Shown here: in pieces, positions 1-9,753 of the stretch | Numbering within the stretch: the first letter of the stretch is position 1 | Layout of the letters: each line of letters starts with the position of its first letter | Assembly (NCBI RefSeq): GCF_001936115.1 | Contig: NZ_MPDM01000003.1 | Coordinates: forward strand, 62,386 to 126,385 | Direction of reading: 5' to 3' | Length of the DNA: 64,000 bases | Origin: Boudabousia marimammalium | GTDB taxonomy: Bacteria; Actinomycetota; Actinomycetes; Actinomycetales; Actinomycetaceae | Made by a program: the position numbers and the translations under genes | The notes under the pieces: model-generated | Told to the model about the DNA's origin: nothing | What the model saw: the letters and a program-made list of their open reading frames with translations, nothing else | Database searches by the model: none

Positions 1-187
1 AACTTGAATGCGAGCTAGTTGTCCTAGGATTGGTTGGAAAAGTTGGCGGAAACTGGACTTTGGGGCCGCAGGCTCAGAATATTCTACTGAATTCCCCCTG
101 CCCAGTTCTGACCGCAACAGCTAACTAGGCGCCACCGCACAGAAGTTGTAATAGCTCACTCAACGCGAAAATATTCGTCCCCGCGAT

Positions 188-193
188 TATAAT
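188..193 (+). promoter_or_regulatory. candidate -10 element of the sigA promoter
   Basis: A perfect TATAAT hexamer lies about 55 bases upstream of the sigA start. No convincing -35 is visible at 16-18 bases further upstream, so the assignment rests on the hexamer alone. The rest of bases 1-247 shows no gene I can support. Confidence 0.35.
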
Positions 194-247
194 TGTTAAT
201 GTTTGTGCCGTACAGGCCAAAGTAATGCAGTTCACGAAAGGTGCTCC

Positions 248-1978
248 GTGCCAGAACCATCTAAACAACAGTCGTCTGACAAGGTTGCTAAGGCTGATAA
301 GCGAGCTAGCTCCAGTACCGCAAAAAAGACAGCTACCGGCGCGAAGAAAGCGCCGGCTAAGAAAGTTGTAGCCCAGAACGGGGCGGAGTCTGAGGCGACT
401 GAAAAGAAGAAGCCCGTCCGCAAGAGTAAAACCAAAACCTTGGAAACTGCCGAAAAAAAGTCTGCCCCGAGCAAGACAGCTGCTTCCTCTCAGACTTCTC
501 ATAAGAAGTCTGAGGAAACGGGAGATAAGAAGACTAAATCCTCTGGCGAATCCGCCACTAAGAAGAGTTTTCCAAAGAAGACTAACACTGGCAAAAAGAC
601 CGAAACTAAGTCTACTGCCCAAAAAGCCTCCCCGGTCAAAGCCGCATCCGAGAAGGATGAAGCTGAAAAAGGCAAAAAAACTACTTCCAGAAAGACCGGT
701 ACTCGGATGACTAAGAAGGGTTCTTCCACAGCTAAATCTTCTAAGAAAGCTGTGGCGAAAGAAGAGCCGGTTGTAGATGTCAATTTGGATAGGGAACACG
801 ATGATTTAGACGATTTGCCTGATGACGTAGAACTGGTTCCAGACGTAGACTTGGTGGAGACAGATGATCTTGAGGATCTCGATTTAGACGACGTCGATAT
901 TGACGACGATGGAGAACCTGATGTTGACCCGGATTCTGATGACGAGGAAACGGAAAAGCCTAGTACGGCCAAACAAATGGCTGAGGACTCCAAGAAGGCC
1001 GCCAGCTTTGTGGTTTCTGACTCAGATGATACTGATGAACCAGTCCAGCAGGTCACGGTAGCTGGAGCTACCGCGGACCCGGTGAAGGATTACCTGAAAC
1101 AGATTGGTAAAGTCGCTCTGCTGACTGCTGATCAAGAGATTGATTTAGCTAAGCGAATCGAAGCCGGACTTTATGCCGATGAAAAGCTTAAACGCGAGGG
1201 TGATCTCATGCCTTCTAAGCTACGTCGGGAACTGATGTGGATTTCGAAAGACGGACAGAACGCCAAGAACCACCTGCTAGAAGCCAACTTGCGTCTGGTA
1301 GTGTCACTCGCCAAACGCTACACTGGCCGCGGTATGCTTTTCTTGGATTTAATCCAGGAAGGTAACCTTGGTTTGATTCGTGCAGTGGAGAAATTTGACT
1401 ACAACAAGGGGTTCAAGTTCTCGACTTACGCTACGTGGTGGATTCGTCAGGCAATCACCCGCGCTATGGCAGACCAAGCCAGAACGATTCGTATTCCGGT
1501 GCATATGGTGGAAGTTATTAACAAACTTGCTCGTGTGCAACGTCAGATGTTGCAAGATTTAGGGCGCGAACCTACCCCTGAAGAGTTAGCCAAAGAGCTG
1601 GATATGACACCTGACAAGGTCGTGGAAGTGCAAAAGTATGGTCGTGAACCAATCAGTTTGCACACTCCGCTGGGTGAAGATGGAGACTCTGAATTCGGTG
1701 ATTTGATTGAAGACTCCGAAGCAATCGTCCCGGCAGAAGCAGTTTCTTTCACATTGTTGCAAGAACAGCTACAGCAAGTGCTTGGTACGCTGTCCGAGCG
1801 CGAGGCTGGCGTCGTGAAAATGCGATTTGGGTTAGGAGATGGGCAGCCTAAGACTCTGGATGAAATCGGCAAGGTTTACGGCGTGACACGCGAGCGTATC
1901 CGTCAGATTGAGTCTAAGACTATGTCGAAGCTACGGCATCCTTCTCGCTCCCAAGTGCTGCGTGATTATCTAGACTAA
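248..1978 (+). CDS. sigA: primary RNA polymerase sigma factor SigA (RpoD)
   Basis: Principal sigma-70 factor, directing core RNA polymerase to housekeeping promoters. Conserved region 1.2 starts near residue 276 ([12 protein letters not shown]). Region 2 (around 345-420) carries the -10 recognition block with [10 protein letters not shown], and region 4 at the C-terminus has the helix-turn-helix [12 protein letters not shown]. The first ~175 residues are a Lys/Ala/Thr/Ser-rich low-complexity tail and residues ~176-238 are strongly acidic; long charged extensions are known in actinobacterial SigA/HrdB. I choose GTG 248 (protein begins VPEPSKQQ, 576 aa) over the upstream ATG at 203 because GAAAGG sits six bases before it. 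A hairpin follows at 2041-2074. Family assignment is certain; the start is inferred. Confidence 0.97.
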   Translation: MPEPSKQQSSDKVAKADKRASSSTAKKTATGAKKAPAKKVVAQNGAESEATEKKKPVRKSKTKTLETAEKKSAPSKTAASSQTSHKKSEETGDKKTKSSGESATKKSFPKKTNTGKKTETKSTAQKASPVKAASEKDEAEKGKKTTSRKTGTRMTKKGSSTAKSSKKAVAKEEPVVDVNLDREHDDLDDLPDDVELVPDVDLVETDDLEDLDLDDVDIDDDGEPDVDPDSDDEETEKPSTAKQMAEDSKKAASFVVSDSDDTDEPVQQVTVAGATADPVKDYLKQIGKVALLTADQEIDLAKRIEAGLYADEKLKREGDLMPSKLRRELMWISKDGQNAKNHLLEANLRLVVSLAKRYTGRGMLFLDLIQEGNLGLIRAVEKFDYNKGFKFSTYATWWIRQAITRAMADQARTIRIPVHMVEVINKLARVQRQMLQDLGREPTPEELAKELDMTPDKVVEVQKYGREPISLHTPLGEDGDSEFGDLIEDSEAIVPAEAVSFTLLQEQLQQVLGTLSEREAGVVKMRFGLGDGQPKTLDEIGKVYGVTRERIRQIESKTMSKLRHPSRSQVLRDYLD

Positions 1979-2040
1979 AGCCTGATTGCTTTTCTAGTTC
2001 TCTCGCACTTGAAACTTCTTTTTAAGCGTAGGCGCAATGA

Positions 2041-2074
2041 GGAATGGGCCTCGGAAATATCTGAGGCCCATTCC
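2041..2074. terminator. bidirectional terminator between sigA and the DUF7455 gene
   Basis: A perfect 12-bp inverted repeat (GGAATGGGCCTC / GAGGCCCATTCC) with a 10-base loop lies between two convergent genes and is followed by a short T-rich stretch (TTATT). It can serve sigA on the plus strand and the small zinc-ribbon gene on the minus strand. Confidence 0.75.
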
Positions 2075-2092
2075 TTATTGGATACTTACTAT

Positions 2093-2314
2093 TCAGTCAC
2101 GGTTTCCTACGGGTTGACTGAGACGATCAGACTCATCTTCGATAATCTGTGCAACTTGTTTCAGCACGGGAGCATGTTTTCTTGCGTGATGTGCACAGAA
2201 TAGGAGCTGACCGGAATCTCCTACCTGAACTCGGACGTAGGCCTGAGCGCCGCACGCATCACAACGGTCAAGCGCTGTGAGTGTAGTATCTTGAGCTTCG
2301 GACTGGTTCGTCAT
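2093..2314 (-). CDS. small DUF7455-type zinc-ribbon protein
   Basis: A 73-residue protein with a CDACGAQA motif followed by FCAHHARKH, a likely Cys/His zinc-binding knuckle (CxxC then CxxH). I recognise it as the small actinobacterial family usually found between the principal sigma factor and parE; its function is unknown. The start at 2314 (MTNQSEAQ) is chosen over ATG codons upstream because AAGGA lies seven bases before it. It is transcribed toward sigA and divergently from parE. Confidence 0.8.
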   Translation of the reverse strand: MTNQSEAQDTTLTALDRCDACGAQAYVRVQVGDSGQLLFCAHHARKHAPVLKQVAQIIEDESDRLSQPVGNRD

Positions 2315-2476
2315 TACGGATTCCTTAGTTTCTGTCATACCAACATACAACCATGTAATCTATGTATTTTCAGCAGTAAAGCTCGACTTTCGCGGCTGGC
2401 ACAAATCTTTAAGGCTACTAGCATATCGCCTGATGTTATTTCAGCGTTGCAACTGGAATCGAGAGAATTCCCCCGG

Positions 2477-2482
2477 TAGCCT
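2477..2482 (+). promoter_or_regulatory. candidate -10 element for leaderless parE transcript
   Basis: TAGCCT fits the actinobacterial TANNNT -10 consensus and starts exactly 12 bases before the GTG of parE, which would place the transcription start on the start codon. No Shine-Dalgarno sequence precedes the GTG. Confidence 0.4.
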
Positions 2483-2488
2483 ATTAGA

Positions 2489-4591
2489 GTGGTAGTTAAG
2501 AATGAAGAATACACAGCAAGACATCTGTCCGTATTAGAAGGACTAGAAGCTGTCCGTAAACGCCCAGGCATGTACATTGGATCGACCGACCACAGAGGCC
2601 TCATGCACTGCGTCTGGGAAATCATCGATAATGCGATTGATGAAGCGCTTGAAGGCTACTGCTCCGAGATAACCGTCACTTTACACCCCGACCGCTCCGT
2701 CTCGGTGGCAGATAACGGCCGTGGTATTCCGATTGACACCGTGAAGTCCGTAGGTCTTTCAGGTGTAGAGGTGGTATTCACCAAGTTACACGCTGGTGGT
2801 AAGTTCGGTGGCGGATCGTATTCTTCTTCTGGTGGTCTGCACGGTGTCGGCGCGTCCGTAGTAAACGCTCTTTCTGCTCGTTTAGATGTCGAAGTCGACC
2901 GCGGCGGGAAGACCTATGCCATGTCCTTCCGCAGGGGAGAACCCGGTCGTTTTGATGACTCAAAACAACATGAACCTAGCTCCCCGTTTACGCCCTTTAC
3001 AGACTCTAGCGAGCTTGCGGTAGTTGGTAAGACCAGAAAAGGGGTTTCCGGAACCCGCGTGCGTTTTTGGGCTGATTTCCAAATCTTCCCTAAGTCAGTT
3101 GATTTTTCTTGGGACACTTTGCTGGAACGTGCCCGTCAGTCTGCGTTCTTGGTTCCTGGATTAACAATCAATGTGGTTGACCTGCGTGGCGCTGAGCCGG
3201 TCAAAGAGAAGCTCCATTACGAGGGCGGTGTAGTTGACTATGTTGATTTCCTTGCGAAAGATGGTGCAGTGACCGCTACTTGGCGTTTCACGGGGCAAGG
3301 GTCTTATATTGAGACAGTTCAGCAACTAGACGGGAAAGGACGTTTGCAACCAGTCGATGTGGAACGTACCTGCGAAGTTGAATGCGCTCTACGCTGGGGA
3401 GTTGGGTATGAGACTAATCTGCGATCTTTCGTAAACATTATCGCTACGCCCAAGGGCGGAACTCACGTGGCTGGTTTCGAACAAGCCCTGGTTAAGGTCT
3501 TTCGTAAACAGATTGACAAGAATTCCCGCAAGCTTAAAGTCACTGCGAAGGATAGTCGGATTGAGAAAGACGACATCATGGCTGGTCTTACTGCGGTTGT
3601 GACAGTACGGTTTCCGGAGCCGCAGTTTGAGGGGCAGACGAAGGAGATTCTCGGTACGCCACAGATTCGTCAGGTGGTGGGAAAAGTCATCACGGACGAG
3701 TTGACTCATCAGCTGAACTCTTCTAAACGCGATGACAAGCAGCAGTCTGCTTTGCTTTTGGAGAAGATTGTTGGAGAAATGAAGGCGCGTCAGTCAGCGC
3801 GAATTCATAAGGAGATCTCTCGACGGAAAAATGCTCTCGAGACCTCCTCCCTACCTGCTAAGTTGGCGGACTGTCGCACGAACGATGTGGAAGCTTCGGA
3901 GTTGTTTATTGTCGAGGGTGATTCGGCTCTGGGGACTGCGAAATCGGCTCGTTCATCAGAGTTTCAAGCGCTTCTTCCGATTCGCGGGAAGATTCTGAAC
4001 GTGCAGAAAGCTTCGACAGCTGATGTGCTTTCTAATGCTGAATGCTCTGCTATTATCCAGGTCATCGGGGCTGGCTCTGGACGGACCTTTGATCTTGAAC
4101 AGGCCCGCTATGGCAAAGTGATCTTAATGACCGACGCAGATGTTGATGGTGCACATATTCGCACTCTTTTGTTGACTTTGTTTTTCCGGTACATGCGTCC
4201 GATGGTTGAAGCTGGGCGGATTTATGCAGCGGTTCCTCCGCTGCACCGTGTAGAACTTGCCGCTACCGGCAGAAAGAAGAAGGAATACGTTTACACGTAT
4301 TCTGAGGCCGAGCTACAACAGCTCATGAAAAAGCTGGCAAAGTCTGGGAGAGCTCATAAAGAGCCAATTCAGCGCTATAAGGGGCTAGGCGAGATGGACG
4401 CTGATCAGTTAGCGGAGACTACTATGGATCCTTCTGGTCGCATGCTGCGCAGAATCACCCTAGCTGATGAACCTTCACTGGAGCAGGCGGAGGCCACCTT
4501 TGAACTCTTGATGGGCTCGGTGGTAGCTCCCCGTAAGGAGTTTATTGTCAATGGTGCGAAAAAACTTGATTTGCAGGATATTGATGCTTGA
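2489..4591 (+). CDS. parE: DNA topoisomerase IV subunit B (ParE-type GyrB paralogue)
   Basis: ATPase subunit of a type IIA topoisomerase, pairing with the ParC encoded at 6694-9114 to decatenate or relax DNA. The GHKL ATPase has EIIDNAIDEALEG near residue 45, DNGRGIP near 73 and GLHGVGASVVNALS near 115. The TOPRIM domain has the catalytic Glu in ELFIVEGDSALG (~474) and the Asp cluster DADVDGAH (~548), followed by YKGLGEMDADQL. I call it ParE rather than GyrB from its place beside sigA together with a nearby ParC-like gene, an arrangement typical of actinobacteria that have both enzymes; the true gyrBA pair would be elsewhere. GTG start without a Shine-Dalgarno sequence; probably leaderless. 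Length 700 aa is normal. Confidence 0.92.
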   Translation: MVVKNEEYTARHLSVLEGLEAVRKRPGMYIGSTDHRGLMHCVWEIIDNAIDEALEGYCSEITVTLHPDRSVSVADNGRGIPIDTVKSVGLSGVEVVFTKLHAGGKFGGGSYSSSGGLHGVGASVVNALSARLDVEVDRGGKTYAMSFRRGEPGRFDDSKQHEPSSPFTPFTDSSELAVVGKTRKGVSGTRVRFWADFQIFPKSVDFSWDTLLERARQSAFLVPGLTINVVDLRGAEPVKEKLHYEGGVVDYVDFLAKDGAVTATWRFTGQGSYIETVQQLDGKGRLQPVDVERTCEVECALRWGVGYETNLRSFVNIIATPKGGTHVAGFEQALVKVFRKQIDKNSRKLKVTAKDSRIEKDDIMAGLTAVVTVRFPEPQFEGQTKEILGTPQIRQVVGKVITDELTHQLNSSKRDDKQQSALLLEKIVGEMKARQSARIHKEISRRKNALETSSLPAKLADCRTNDVEASELFIVEGDSALGTAKSARSSEFQALLPIRGKILNVQKASTADVLSNAECSAIIQVIGAGSGRTFDLEQARYGKVILMTDADVDGAHIRTLLLTLFFRYMRPMVEAGRIYAAVPPLHRVELAATGRKKKEYVYTYSEAELQQLMKKLAKSGRAHKEPIQRYKGLGEMDADQLAETTMDPSGRMLRRITLADEPSLEQAEATFELLMGSVVAPRKEFIVNGAKKLDLQDIDA

Positions 4592-4650
4592 CACGCCGCG
4601 AGGCAGATGATTTTGACTCTCGCCATCCGTCATAATTTGGCAAAAATAGG

Positions 4651-4656
4651 TAGGAT
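4651..4656 (+). promoter_or_regulatory. candidate -10 element for leaderless GNAT gene
   Basis: TAGGAT begins exactly 12 bases before the ATG at 4663, with six bases between hexamer and start codon and no Shine-Dalgarno sequence in between. It is one of nine sites in the window with this geometry. Confidence 0.4.
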
Positions 4657-4662
4657 AGTCCC

Positions 4663-5688
4663 ATGCGAACACTTTCTGAACGATTGGCATGTCCAAGTCC
4701 CGTACCGTTGCCCCCAGGCCATCTGGGGCTACGATGGGAGCCACTTCGCGCAGATCATGCTCCCCAGCTGGTGGAGCTAGTGCGCAACTCTCAGCGTTTC
4801 GACGGGGGGCAATCTCAAACTACTGATACCGAGTTGGCTGACATGATTGAGGGCGGCTCTGGAAATACGATTATTCGGTCGTTGGTTGGGATGGATGCAG
4901 CCCATCGGATGCAGGCAGTTGCCGCTGTGCGCGTACCTCGCAATGCCAGGTCTAGAATTAATGCATCCCTAGAAGCGACTGTGGCGCCACAATGGCGGGG
5001 GCGGGGAATCGGCCGTGTCCTGCTTAGCTGGCAAGATCACACCGTACGCGATTTGATTCGTGAAGCATATGGGGATGACTGCACATTGGAAGTGAGCATC
5101 TCGGCTATTGTTCCGGGCAATAATGAGTCCGCACGTTCGCTATTTGTAGCTGCCGGGTACACTCCGGTTCGTACCTTCGACGTGATGTATGTTGATTTGA
5201 ATCAGCCCGTTGTTAACTATTACCTGCCGGAGGGCTATCATTTCGTGCCTTGGCCTGCTGATGATTCAATCGAAAAAGTCCGAGACTTGCATATGGATGC
5301 TTTTCAAGATCACTGGGGGGACAGCAGCGAGAATCTTAGTTGGTGGGAGAGTGCTTTAACCGATTTGGATGTGAGGACCTCTACTCTTGTGGTTGATTCT
5401 GCTGGAGACATCGCCGGATACGCAGTTATTTCCCGACCCGCCACCCGCTGGATGCTAACCGGCGTGAAGGAACTCTATATCGAGCTAGTAGGTGTCTCAC
5501 GCAATCACCGAGGCAACGGAATCGCTAGGGCGATGCTCAGTGAAGCGATCAAGAAGGCAAAGGCTCAAGGAATGCAACGCTTCGGTCTGGACGTGGATGT
5601 GGATAGTCCCTCCAATGCCGGCCAAATTTATGCCTCTATTGGGTTTGAAACTGTCAAAAACTTTACGTACTACTCTGTGGAATTGTGA
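4663..5688 (+). CDS. double-domain GNAT N-acetyltransferase
   Basis: A 341-residue protein with two GNAT folds in tandem, the architecture of mycothiol synthase MshD and its relatives. Each half keeps an acetyl-CoA pyrophosphate-binding loop: WRGRGIGRVLLSWQ near residue 108 and HRGNGIARAMLSEA near 279. GNAT enzymes transfer an acetyl group from acetyl-CoA to an amine; the acceptor here cannot be read from sequence. It overlaps the next gene, which is a paralogue of the same length and layout, so the pair arose by duplication and is co-transcribed. MshD itself is possible, but I see no mycothiol genes nearby and do not assign it. Confidence 0.85.
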   Translation: MRTLSERLACPSPVPLPPGHLGLRWEPLRADHAPQLVELVRNSQRFDGGQSQTTDTELADMIEGGSGNTIIRSLVGMDAAHRMQAVAAVRVPRNARSRINASLEATVAPQWRGRGIGRVLLSWQDHTVRDLIREAYGDDCTLEVSISAIVPGNNESARSLFVAAGYTPVRTFDVMYVDLNQPVVNYYLPEGYHFVPWPADDSIEKVRDLHMDAFQDHWGDSSENLSWWESALTDLDVRTSTLVVDSAGDIAGYAVISRPATRWMLTGVKELYIELVGVSRNHRGNGIARAMLSEAIKKAKAQGMQRFGLDVDVDSPSNAGQIYASIGFETVKNFTYYSVEL

Positions 5689-6680
5689 TGGATAGTGAGT
5701 TTTCCAAGTCGCTATTCTTGCCGTATCCAGTTTCAGGTCTGACCTGGAAATGGATGCGAGCTACAGATATTGATGACGTATTCTCTATAATCGAGCAGAT
5801 TGAAGCTAAGGACAATCCGCCCTATCGCACGACTCGCGATGAGGTCGAGCAGCTTTTTGAGCAAACAAAACATTGGATTGGCATCATTGCCACCGATGAA
5901 ATAGGGCGTTGTTGCGCCTTTGTTCATGCGCGCCTACGAATCTCCTCACCCCTGCAAATCCGATGCAACGGGGGAATCATTCCGCGCTATCGGGGGTACT
6001 CAATCGGTACGCAGATGATTATTTGGCAAGAATCTGCGGCGCGTTTTTTGACTCGCTCCATCGGCACTGACTCTGAAGTGCAGATTGTGTGCCGCAATGA
6101 ATACCATGACAGTGCTTACAGCGATTTGTTACTAAAAGCCGGATACACATCAACTTCCACCTTCCACGAAATGCGGGCTGATCTTGATGTTCTCCCTACT
6201 GCGGAAAACCCTGGACCCATGATTGAGATTACCGCTTGGAATCCCGCTCTAGAGGATATGGTGAGACGTGCTGCCTTAGAGTTTGCGCCAGATGCCGTGC
6301 ACTCAAAGGGGCGTAGTATGGAACAGTGGATGTCGAACCGTAATCGCTTTGCTCCGGAGCTTTCGTTTATCGCAGTTGATAAGTCGACCGATCGAACCCA
6401 GATCGCTGGTTTCTTGATGGCCGCAAAGTACCCCCAAGATTGGGAGGTGCTCGGCTGGAAAGAAGGCTACATTGACTTGCTGGAAGTGGGAGTAGAATGG
6501 CGGAATTTACCAGTCGGACGTGAACTGGTGGTCGCCAGTATGCGAGCTAGTGAGCAAGCCGGCATGAACAAGATAGCTACTGGAGTATCATCCAGACATG
6601 AAGCGTCTGCAGCTCGCCTGTTCGGTAACCTAGGCTTTGTTGAAGTAAGTACCCAACAGGAATTTACCCGTACTCTCTGA
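5685..6680 (+). CDS. double-domain GNAT N-acetyltransferase, paralogue with degenerate CoA loop
   Basis: A 331-residue paralogue of the preceding gene, overlapping it through GTGATG: the start is either GTG 5685 or ATG 5688, consistent with translational coupling. The N-terminal half keeps a recognisable loop (RYRGYSIGTQM, near residue 103), but the C-terminal half has EWRNLPVGRELV where the paralogue has NHRGNGIARAML. The glycines that hold the CoA pyrophosphate are therefore replaced, and the C-terminal domain may not bind acetyl-CoA. Substrate unknown. The gene ends 13 bases from the end of parC on the opposite strand. Confidence 0.83.
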   Translation: MMDSEFSKSLFLPYPVSGLTWKWMRATDIDDVFSIIEQIEAKDNPPYRTTRDEVEQLFEQTKHWIGIIATDEIGRCCAFVHARLRISSPLQIRCNGGIIPRYRGYSIGTQMIIWQESAARFLTRSIGTDSEVQIVCRNEYHDSAYSDLLLKAGYTSTSTFHEMRADLDVLPTAENPGPMIEITAWNPALEDMVRRAALEFAPDAVHSKGRSMEQWMSNRNRFAPELSFIAVDKSTDRTQIAGFLMAAKYPQDWEVLGWKEGYIDLLEVGVEWRNLPVGRELVVASMRASEQAGMNKIATGVSSRHEASAARLFGNLGFVEVSTQQEFTRTL

Positions 6681-6693
6681 GGATCTAGAGGAC

Positions 6694-9114
6694 TCAGCCC
6701 ACCGCTTGGATCATCGCGTCCACGCTTACCCCTGATCCATCACGCTTCTCCGTGGCGGGAGGTAATGAAACCGGCTGACCGCCTTGGTCAACCGCGCGTG
6801 GGCTATGAGCGGTTACCCAAGCACCCACTAATTGCTTCTGTCCAACTAAGAAACGATGGGAACGGACGCCTTGAGTGTTGCGTCCCTTTGCCGGGAACAC
6901 TCCTAGGGGTGACACCTTAGCCACACTGACTAAACCGCCTAGGAGTCCACCATCCTCAGTAGTTACTGTGGTGACATAAGCGGTTTCTGCATCTTCGGCA
7001 GGTATGACGGCGAAAGCGACCAGTGTCGCATCATCTCGGAGCGAAATACCACCCATGCCGGAGGCCGATAAGCCCTGTGGGCGGACATTAGAAGCCTTGA
7101 AACGTAATAGCTGGGCGTCTGAGCTAATAAAAATGAGTTCGGCGTCATCTGTCGCATGGGCCGCACCGATGACCAAATCTCCCTCGTCCATGCTGATGAC
7201 AGACCAGCTTTCTTTTGAGCTGGGGTGCTCCCCTCGAATCCGTTTCACGATGCCATGTTTGGTGCCGAGAGCCAGTGGGGCGGCATCTTCGGACAGATCC
7301 AAAAGGGCGACAGGGGAGACCTCACTATCCAAAGTATGAATCAGTAAATGAGCAGCCGCTCCGCCTGCAAAAGATGGTGCAGAGGCGGCTAGTGGCAACT
7401 GTGGTACCGTCAGCACATCCAACTTATGCACGATGCCCTGTTCATCTAGCAGGCCTACAGTACTTCTTGTGCTAGTGGAAAGCACGTTCCTACGGGCATC
7501 ATTGGCTACCCTGTCCCCATCAGTGGGAAGATCTTCCTCGGTATCAAAACGTGAAAGCGAACCATCTGCGGCCAGTACAAGCTGGCACGGGCCGTCTGGG
7601 ACCTCTAGGGGAGCTCCCTTTGTTGGCATGGGCATTTGAGAGGTGAGAACCGTGCGCCGCGGAGTACTAAGGCGCTGGGCGGTATCTTGCAATTCATCTC
7701 GGACTAGGTGCCGCCTCAGCTCGTCACTTGCCAGAAGGGCTTCCAGTTCCGCAATTTCTTTACGGAGATTATCGCGTTCAGTCTCCAGCTCAATGCGTGC
7801 CAACTTGGTAAGTCGGCGAAGCTGCAAGGAGAGAATATGGTCAGCTTGCACCTCGGAAAGATCGAAAGAGAAAATTAAGCGTTTGCGCGCTGTTGTGACG
7901 TCGTCACTAGAACGGATTATCGCAATCACATCATCGATATCTAAGACTGCGGCGAGCAGACCTTCTACTAGGTGTAAACGCTCCTGGCGCTTCCCCAGAC
8001 GGTAGGCGGTACGTCGCTTGACGACTTCCAGACGGTGACGGGTGTACACCCTTAGTATCTCTTTCAGACCCAAGGTCTGGGGCTGGCCGTCGACCAAAGA
8101 GACCGCGTTAATTGCAAAGGAATCCTCGAGCGGGGTTTGTTTATAGAGGGATTCGAGTACGGCTTCGGGGTTGAAACCATTCTTAACCTCAATGACGAGA
8201 CGCAAACCATGGTGACGGTCGGTTAAGTTCGTAACCGCTGAGATACCTTTGACTTTGCCCGAGTTTACCGCATCCTTAAGCTTGTCGATAACCCGCTCGG
8301 GACCTACCAAATAGGGCAGCTCAGTAACGATGATTCCCCACTTGCGTGCGGAGACACGTTCAATTGTGGTCTTGGCACGTGTACGGAATGAGCCGCGGCC
8401 CGTTTCATAAGCTTCCTTGATGCCATCTAGCCCTACGATGGTGCCACCGGTAGGCAGATCGGGGCCGGGCACATAACGCATCAATTCGTCTGTGGTGGCA
8501 TCAGGATGATCGAGGAGATATCCCGCAGCAGCACAGACTTCTCCCAAGTTATGAGGAGGGATATTGGTTGCCATGCCGACAGCAATGCCAGAAGCGCCGT
8601 TGACCAACAGGTTAGGGAAACCAGCTGGCAGAACCGAGGGCTGCATGAACTGATTGTCATAATTGGGAACGAAGTCAACTACATCCTCATCTAGGTCTTT
8701 AATCATGTCGATGGCGGGGGCGGCCATCCTAGCTTCGGTGTACCTAGCGGCTGCCGGTCCATCATCTAGCGAACCAAAGTTTCCGTGTCCATCAATCATG
8801 GGCACCCGTAAGGAGAAATCTTGAGCTAGACGAACCAGCGCGTCGTAGATAGCGGAATCTCCGTGCGGGTGCAGTTTACCCATGACATCGCCTACTACGC
8901 GCTGGCTTTTCACATGCCCTTTATTGGGGGTTAAACCCATCTGACCCATTTGATAGATAATGCGACGCTGCACAGGTTTTAGCCCATCCCGCGCGTCCGG
9001 GAGCGCACGCGAATAGATCACGGAATAGGCGTATTCGAGAAAAGACTTTTCCATCTCTTCAGAAACATCAGTATCAAGAATCTGTTCTTTGGAGTCTGCA
9101 GAGGATTTAGCCAT
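6694..9114 (-). CDS. parC: DNA topoisomerase IV subunit A (ParC)
   Basis: Breakage-reunion subunit partnering ParE. The catalytic tyrosine is Tyr125 in [10 protein letters not shown]. The quinolone-resistance-determining segment reads [10 protein letters not shown] with Ser87 and Asp91 at the positions equivalent to GyrA Ser83 and Asp87, so the site looks wild type. The coiled-coil gate region (roughly 340-480) is followed by a degenerate C-terminal beta-pinwheel. At 806 aa it is in the usual range. No Shine-Dalgarno sequence is obvious before the ATG. It is convergent with the GNAT pair and divergent from the DUF5998 gene. GyrA is the alternative reading, but the location near sigA and parE favours ParC. 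Confidence 0.92.
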   Translation of the reverse strand: MAKSSADSKEQILDTDVSEEMEKSFLEYAYSVIYSRALPDARDGLKPVQRRIIYQMGQMGLTPNKGHVKSQRVVGDVMGKLHPHGDSAIYDALVRLAQDFSLRVPMIDGHGNFGSLDDGPAAARYTEARMAAPAIDMIKDLDEDVVDFVPNYDNQFMQPSVLPAGFPNLLVNGASGIAVGMATNIPPHNLGEVCAAAGYLLDHPDATTDELMRYVPGPDLPTGGTIVGLDGIKEAYETGRGSFRTRAKTTIERVSARKWGIIVTELPYLVGPERVIDKLKDAVNSGKVKGISAVTNLTDRHHGLRLVIEVKNGFNPEAVLESLYKQTPLEDSFAINAVSLVDGQPQTLGLKEILRVYTRHRLEVVKRRTAYRLGKRQERLHLVEGLLAAVLDIDDVIAIIRSSDDVTTARKRLIFSFDLSEVQADHILSLQLRRLTKLARIELETERDNLRKEIAELEALLASDELRRHLVRDELQDTAQRLSTPRRTVLTSQMPMPTKGAPLEVPDGPCQLVLAADGSLSRFDTEEDLPTDGDRVANDARRNVLSTSTRSTVGLLDEQGIVHKLDVLTVPQLPLAASAPSFAGGAAAHLLIHTLDSEVSPVALLDLSEDAAPLALGTKHGIVKRIRGEHPSSKESWSVISMDEGDLVIGAAHATDDAELIFISSDAQLLRFKASNVRPQGLSASGMGGISLRDDATLVAFAVIPAEDAETAYVTTVTTEDGGLLGGLVSVAKVSPLGVFPAKGRNTQGVRSHRFLVGQKQLVGAWVTAHSPRAVDQGGQPVSLPPATEKRDGSGVSVDAMIQAVG

Positions 9115-9177
9115 GTTTGATATTTTCGCAAAGAATCAGCCCAAAGACCCTTAGGCACGCCGTGAGGGCAATCAAGG

Positions 9178-9183
9178 TAAACT
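9178..9183 (+). promoter_or_regulatory. candidate -10 element for leaderless DUF5998 gene
   Basis: TAAACT starts exactly 12 bases before the ATG at 9190. The only purine-rich run upstream (AAGG) is too far from the start to act as a ribosome-binding site. Confidence 0.4.
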
Positions 9184-9189
9184 AAAGCT

Positions 9190-9753
9190 ATGAATAATCT
9201 TAGTGACGGGTTAGTCAAAGACATTGAATACTCTGGCGTCCACCCGCAGGTAGTTCTTAGAGTTACCTCTCAGGCTCTCGGTGTGGAGCAGGCAAAGGCA
9301 TGGTACGTGCAGACCGAGACCACCTTAGATGGCGCTAAGTTGCTCAGGCATGTGACGGTTGCCCTATTGACAGATAAGAGGTTACTGCGGGTACATGTGG
9401 ATGATGACGCGACGCAAACAACCGCTGTTTTTGACGCCGTCCGATTAGCGGATGTTAAAACGCACGCCGTTTCATACGTCTATACGAATGATAATACTGG
9501 GGAGCTCAAAGTCAAAGAGGCCATTATGTCATTGAACTGGCAGACCGTGCGGAGGGTAGATCTGGAGCCTGCTACCTGTGGTGATGTCAACTGCGCGGCC
9601 GACCATGGCTACACCGGTAGTACCATGCCAGATGATTTCAACTTACGGGTCAGTACTGAAGTAGAAGGCGATGAGGCAGTATCGAAATACGAGCTGTTCA
9701 TTGAAGCAGTTTCAGGTTCGCTAGCTTCAATCTCTGAAAAGGTGGCATACTAG
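9190..9753 (+). CDS. DUF5998 family protein
   Basis: A 187-residue soluble protein that I recognise as the actinobacterial DUF5998 family, found beside a nucleotide pyrophosphatase/phosphodiesterase-like gene near parC and sepH. Two motifs stand out: the Cys pair ATCGDVNCAADHGYTG around residues 133-148, and a conserved N-terminal segment. It has no signal peptide, no membrane segment and no catalytic signature I know. It abuts the next gene (TAG then GTG directly), so the two are almost certainly one operon and may act together. Function unknown. Confidence 0.8.
   Translation: MNNLSDGLVKDIEYSGVHPQVVLRVTSQALGVEQAKAWYVQTETTLDGAKLLRHVTVALLTDKRLLRVHVDDDATQTTAVFDAVRLADVKTHAVSYVYTNDNTGELKVKEAIMSLNWQTVRRVDLEPATCGDVNCAADHGYTGSTMPDDFNLRVSTEVEGDEAVSKYELFIEAVSGSLASISEKVAY

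Noticed and set aside
203-247. An ATG start of sigA at 203
   Set aside because: It lacks a ribosome-binding site and adds an unconserved Cys-containing leader; GTG 248 has GAAAGG at ideal spacing.
499-1056. Long minus-strand frame opposite the sigA N-terminus
   Set aside because: Its Ser/Leu/Val-rich product is what the complement of Lys/Asp-rich codons gives. It has no homology I recognise and sigA explains the region.
7004-8005. Several plus-strand frames inside parC
   Set aside because: They lie entirely within a certain coding gene on the other strand, show no domain and have no ribosome-binding sites.
2489-9114. parE/parC read as the gyrase genes gyrB/gyrA
   Set aside because: Location beside sigA and opposite orientation of the two genes match the actinobacterial topoisomerase IV locus. 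Gyrase genes normally sit adjacent near dnaA and recF. Confirmation needs the rest of the genome.
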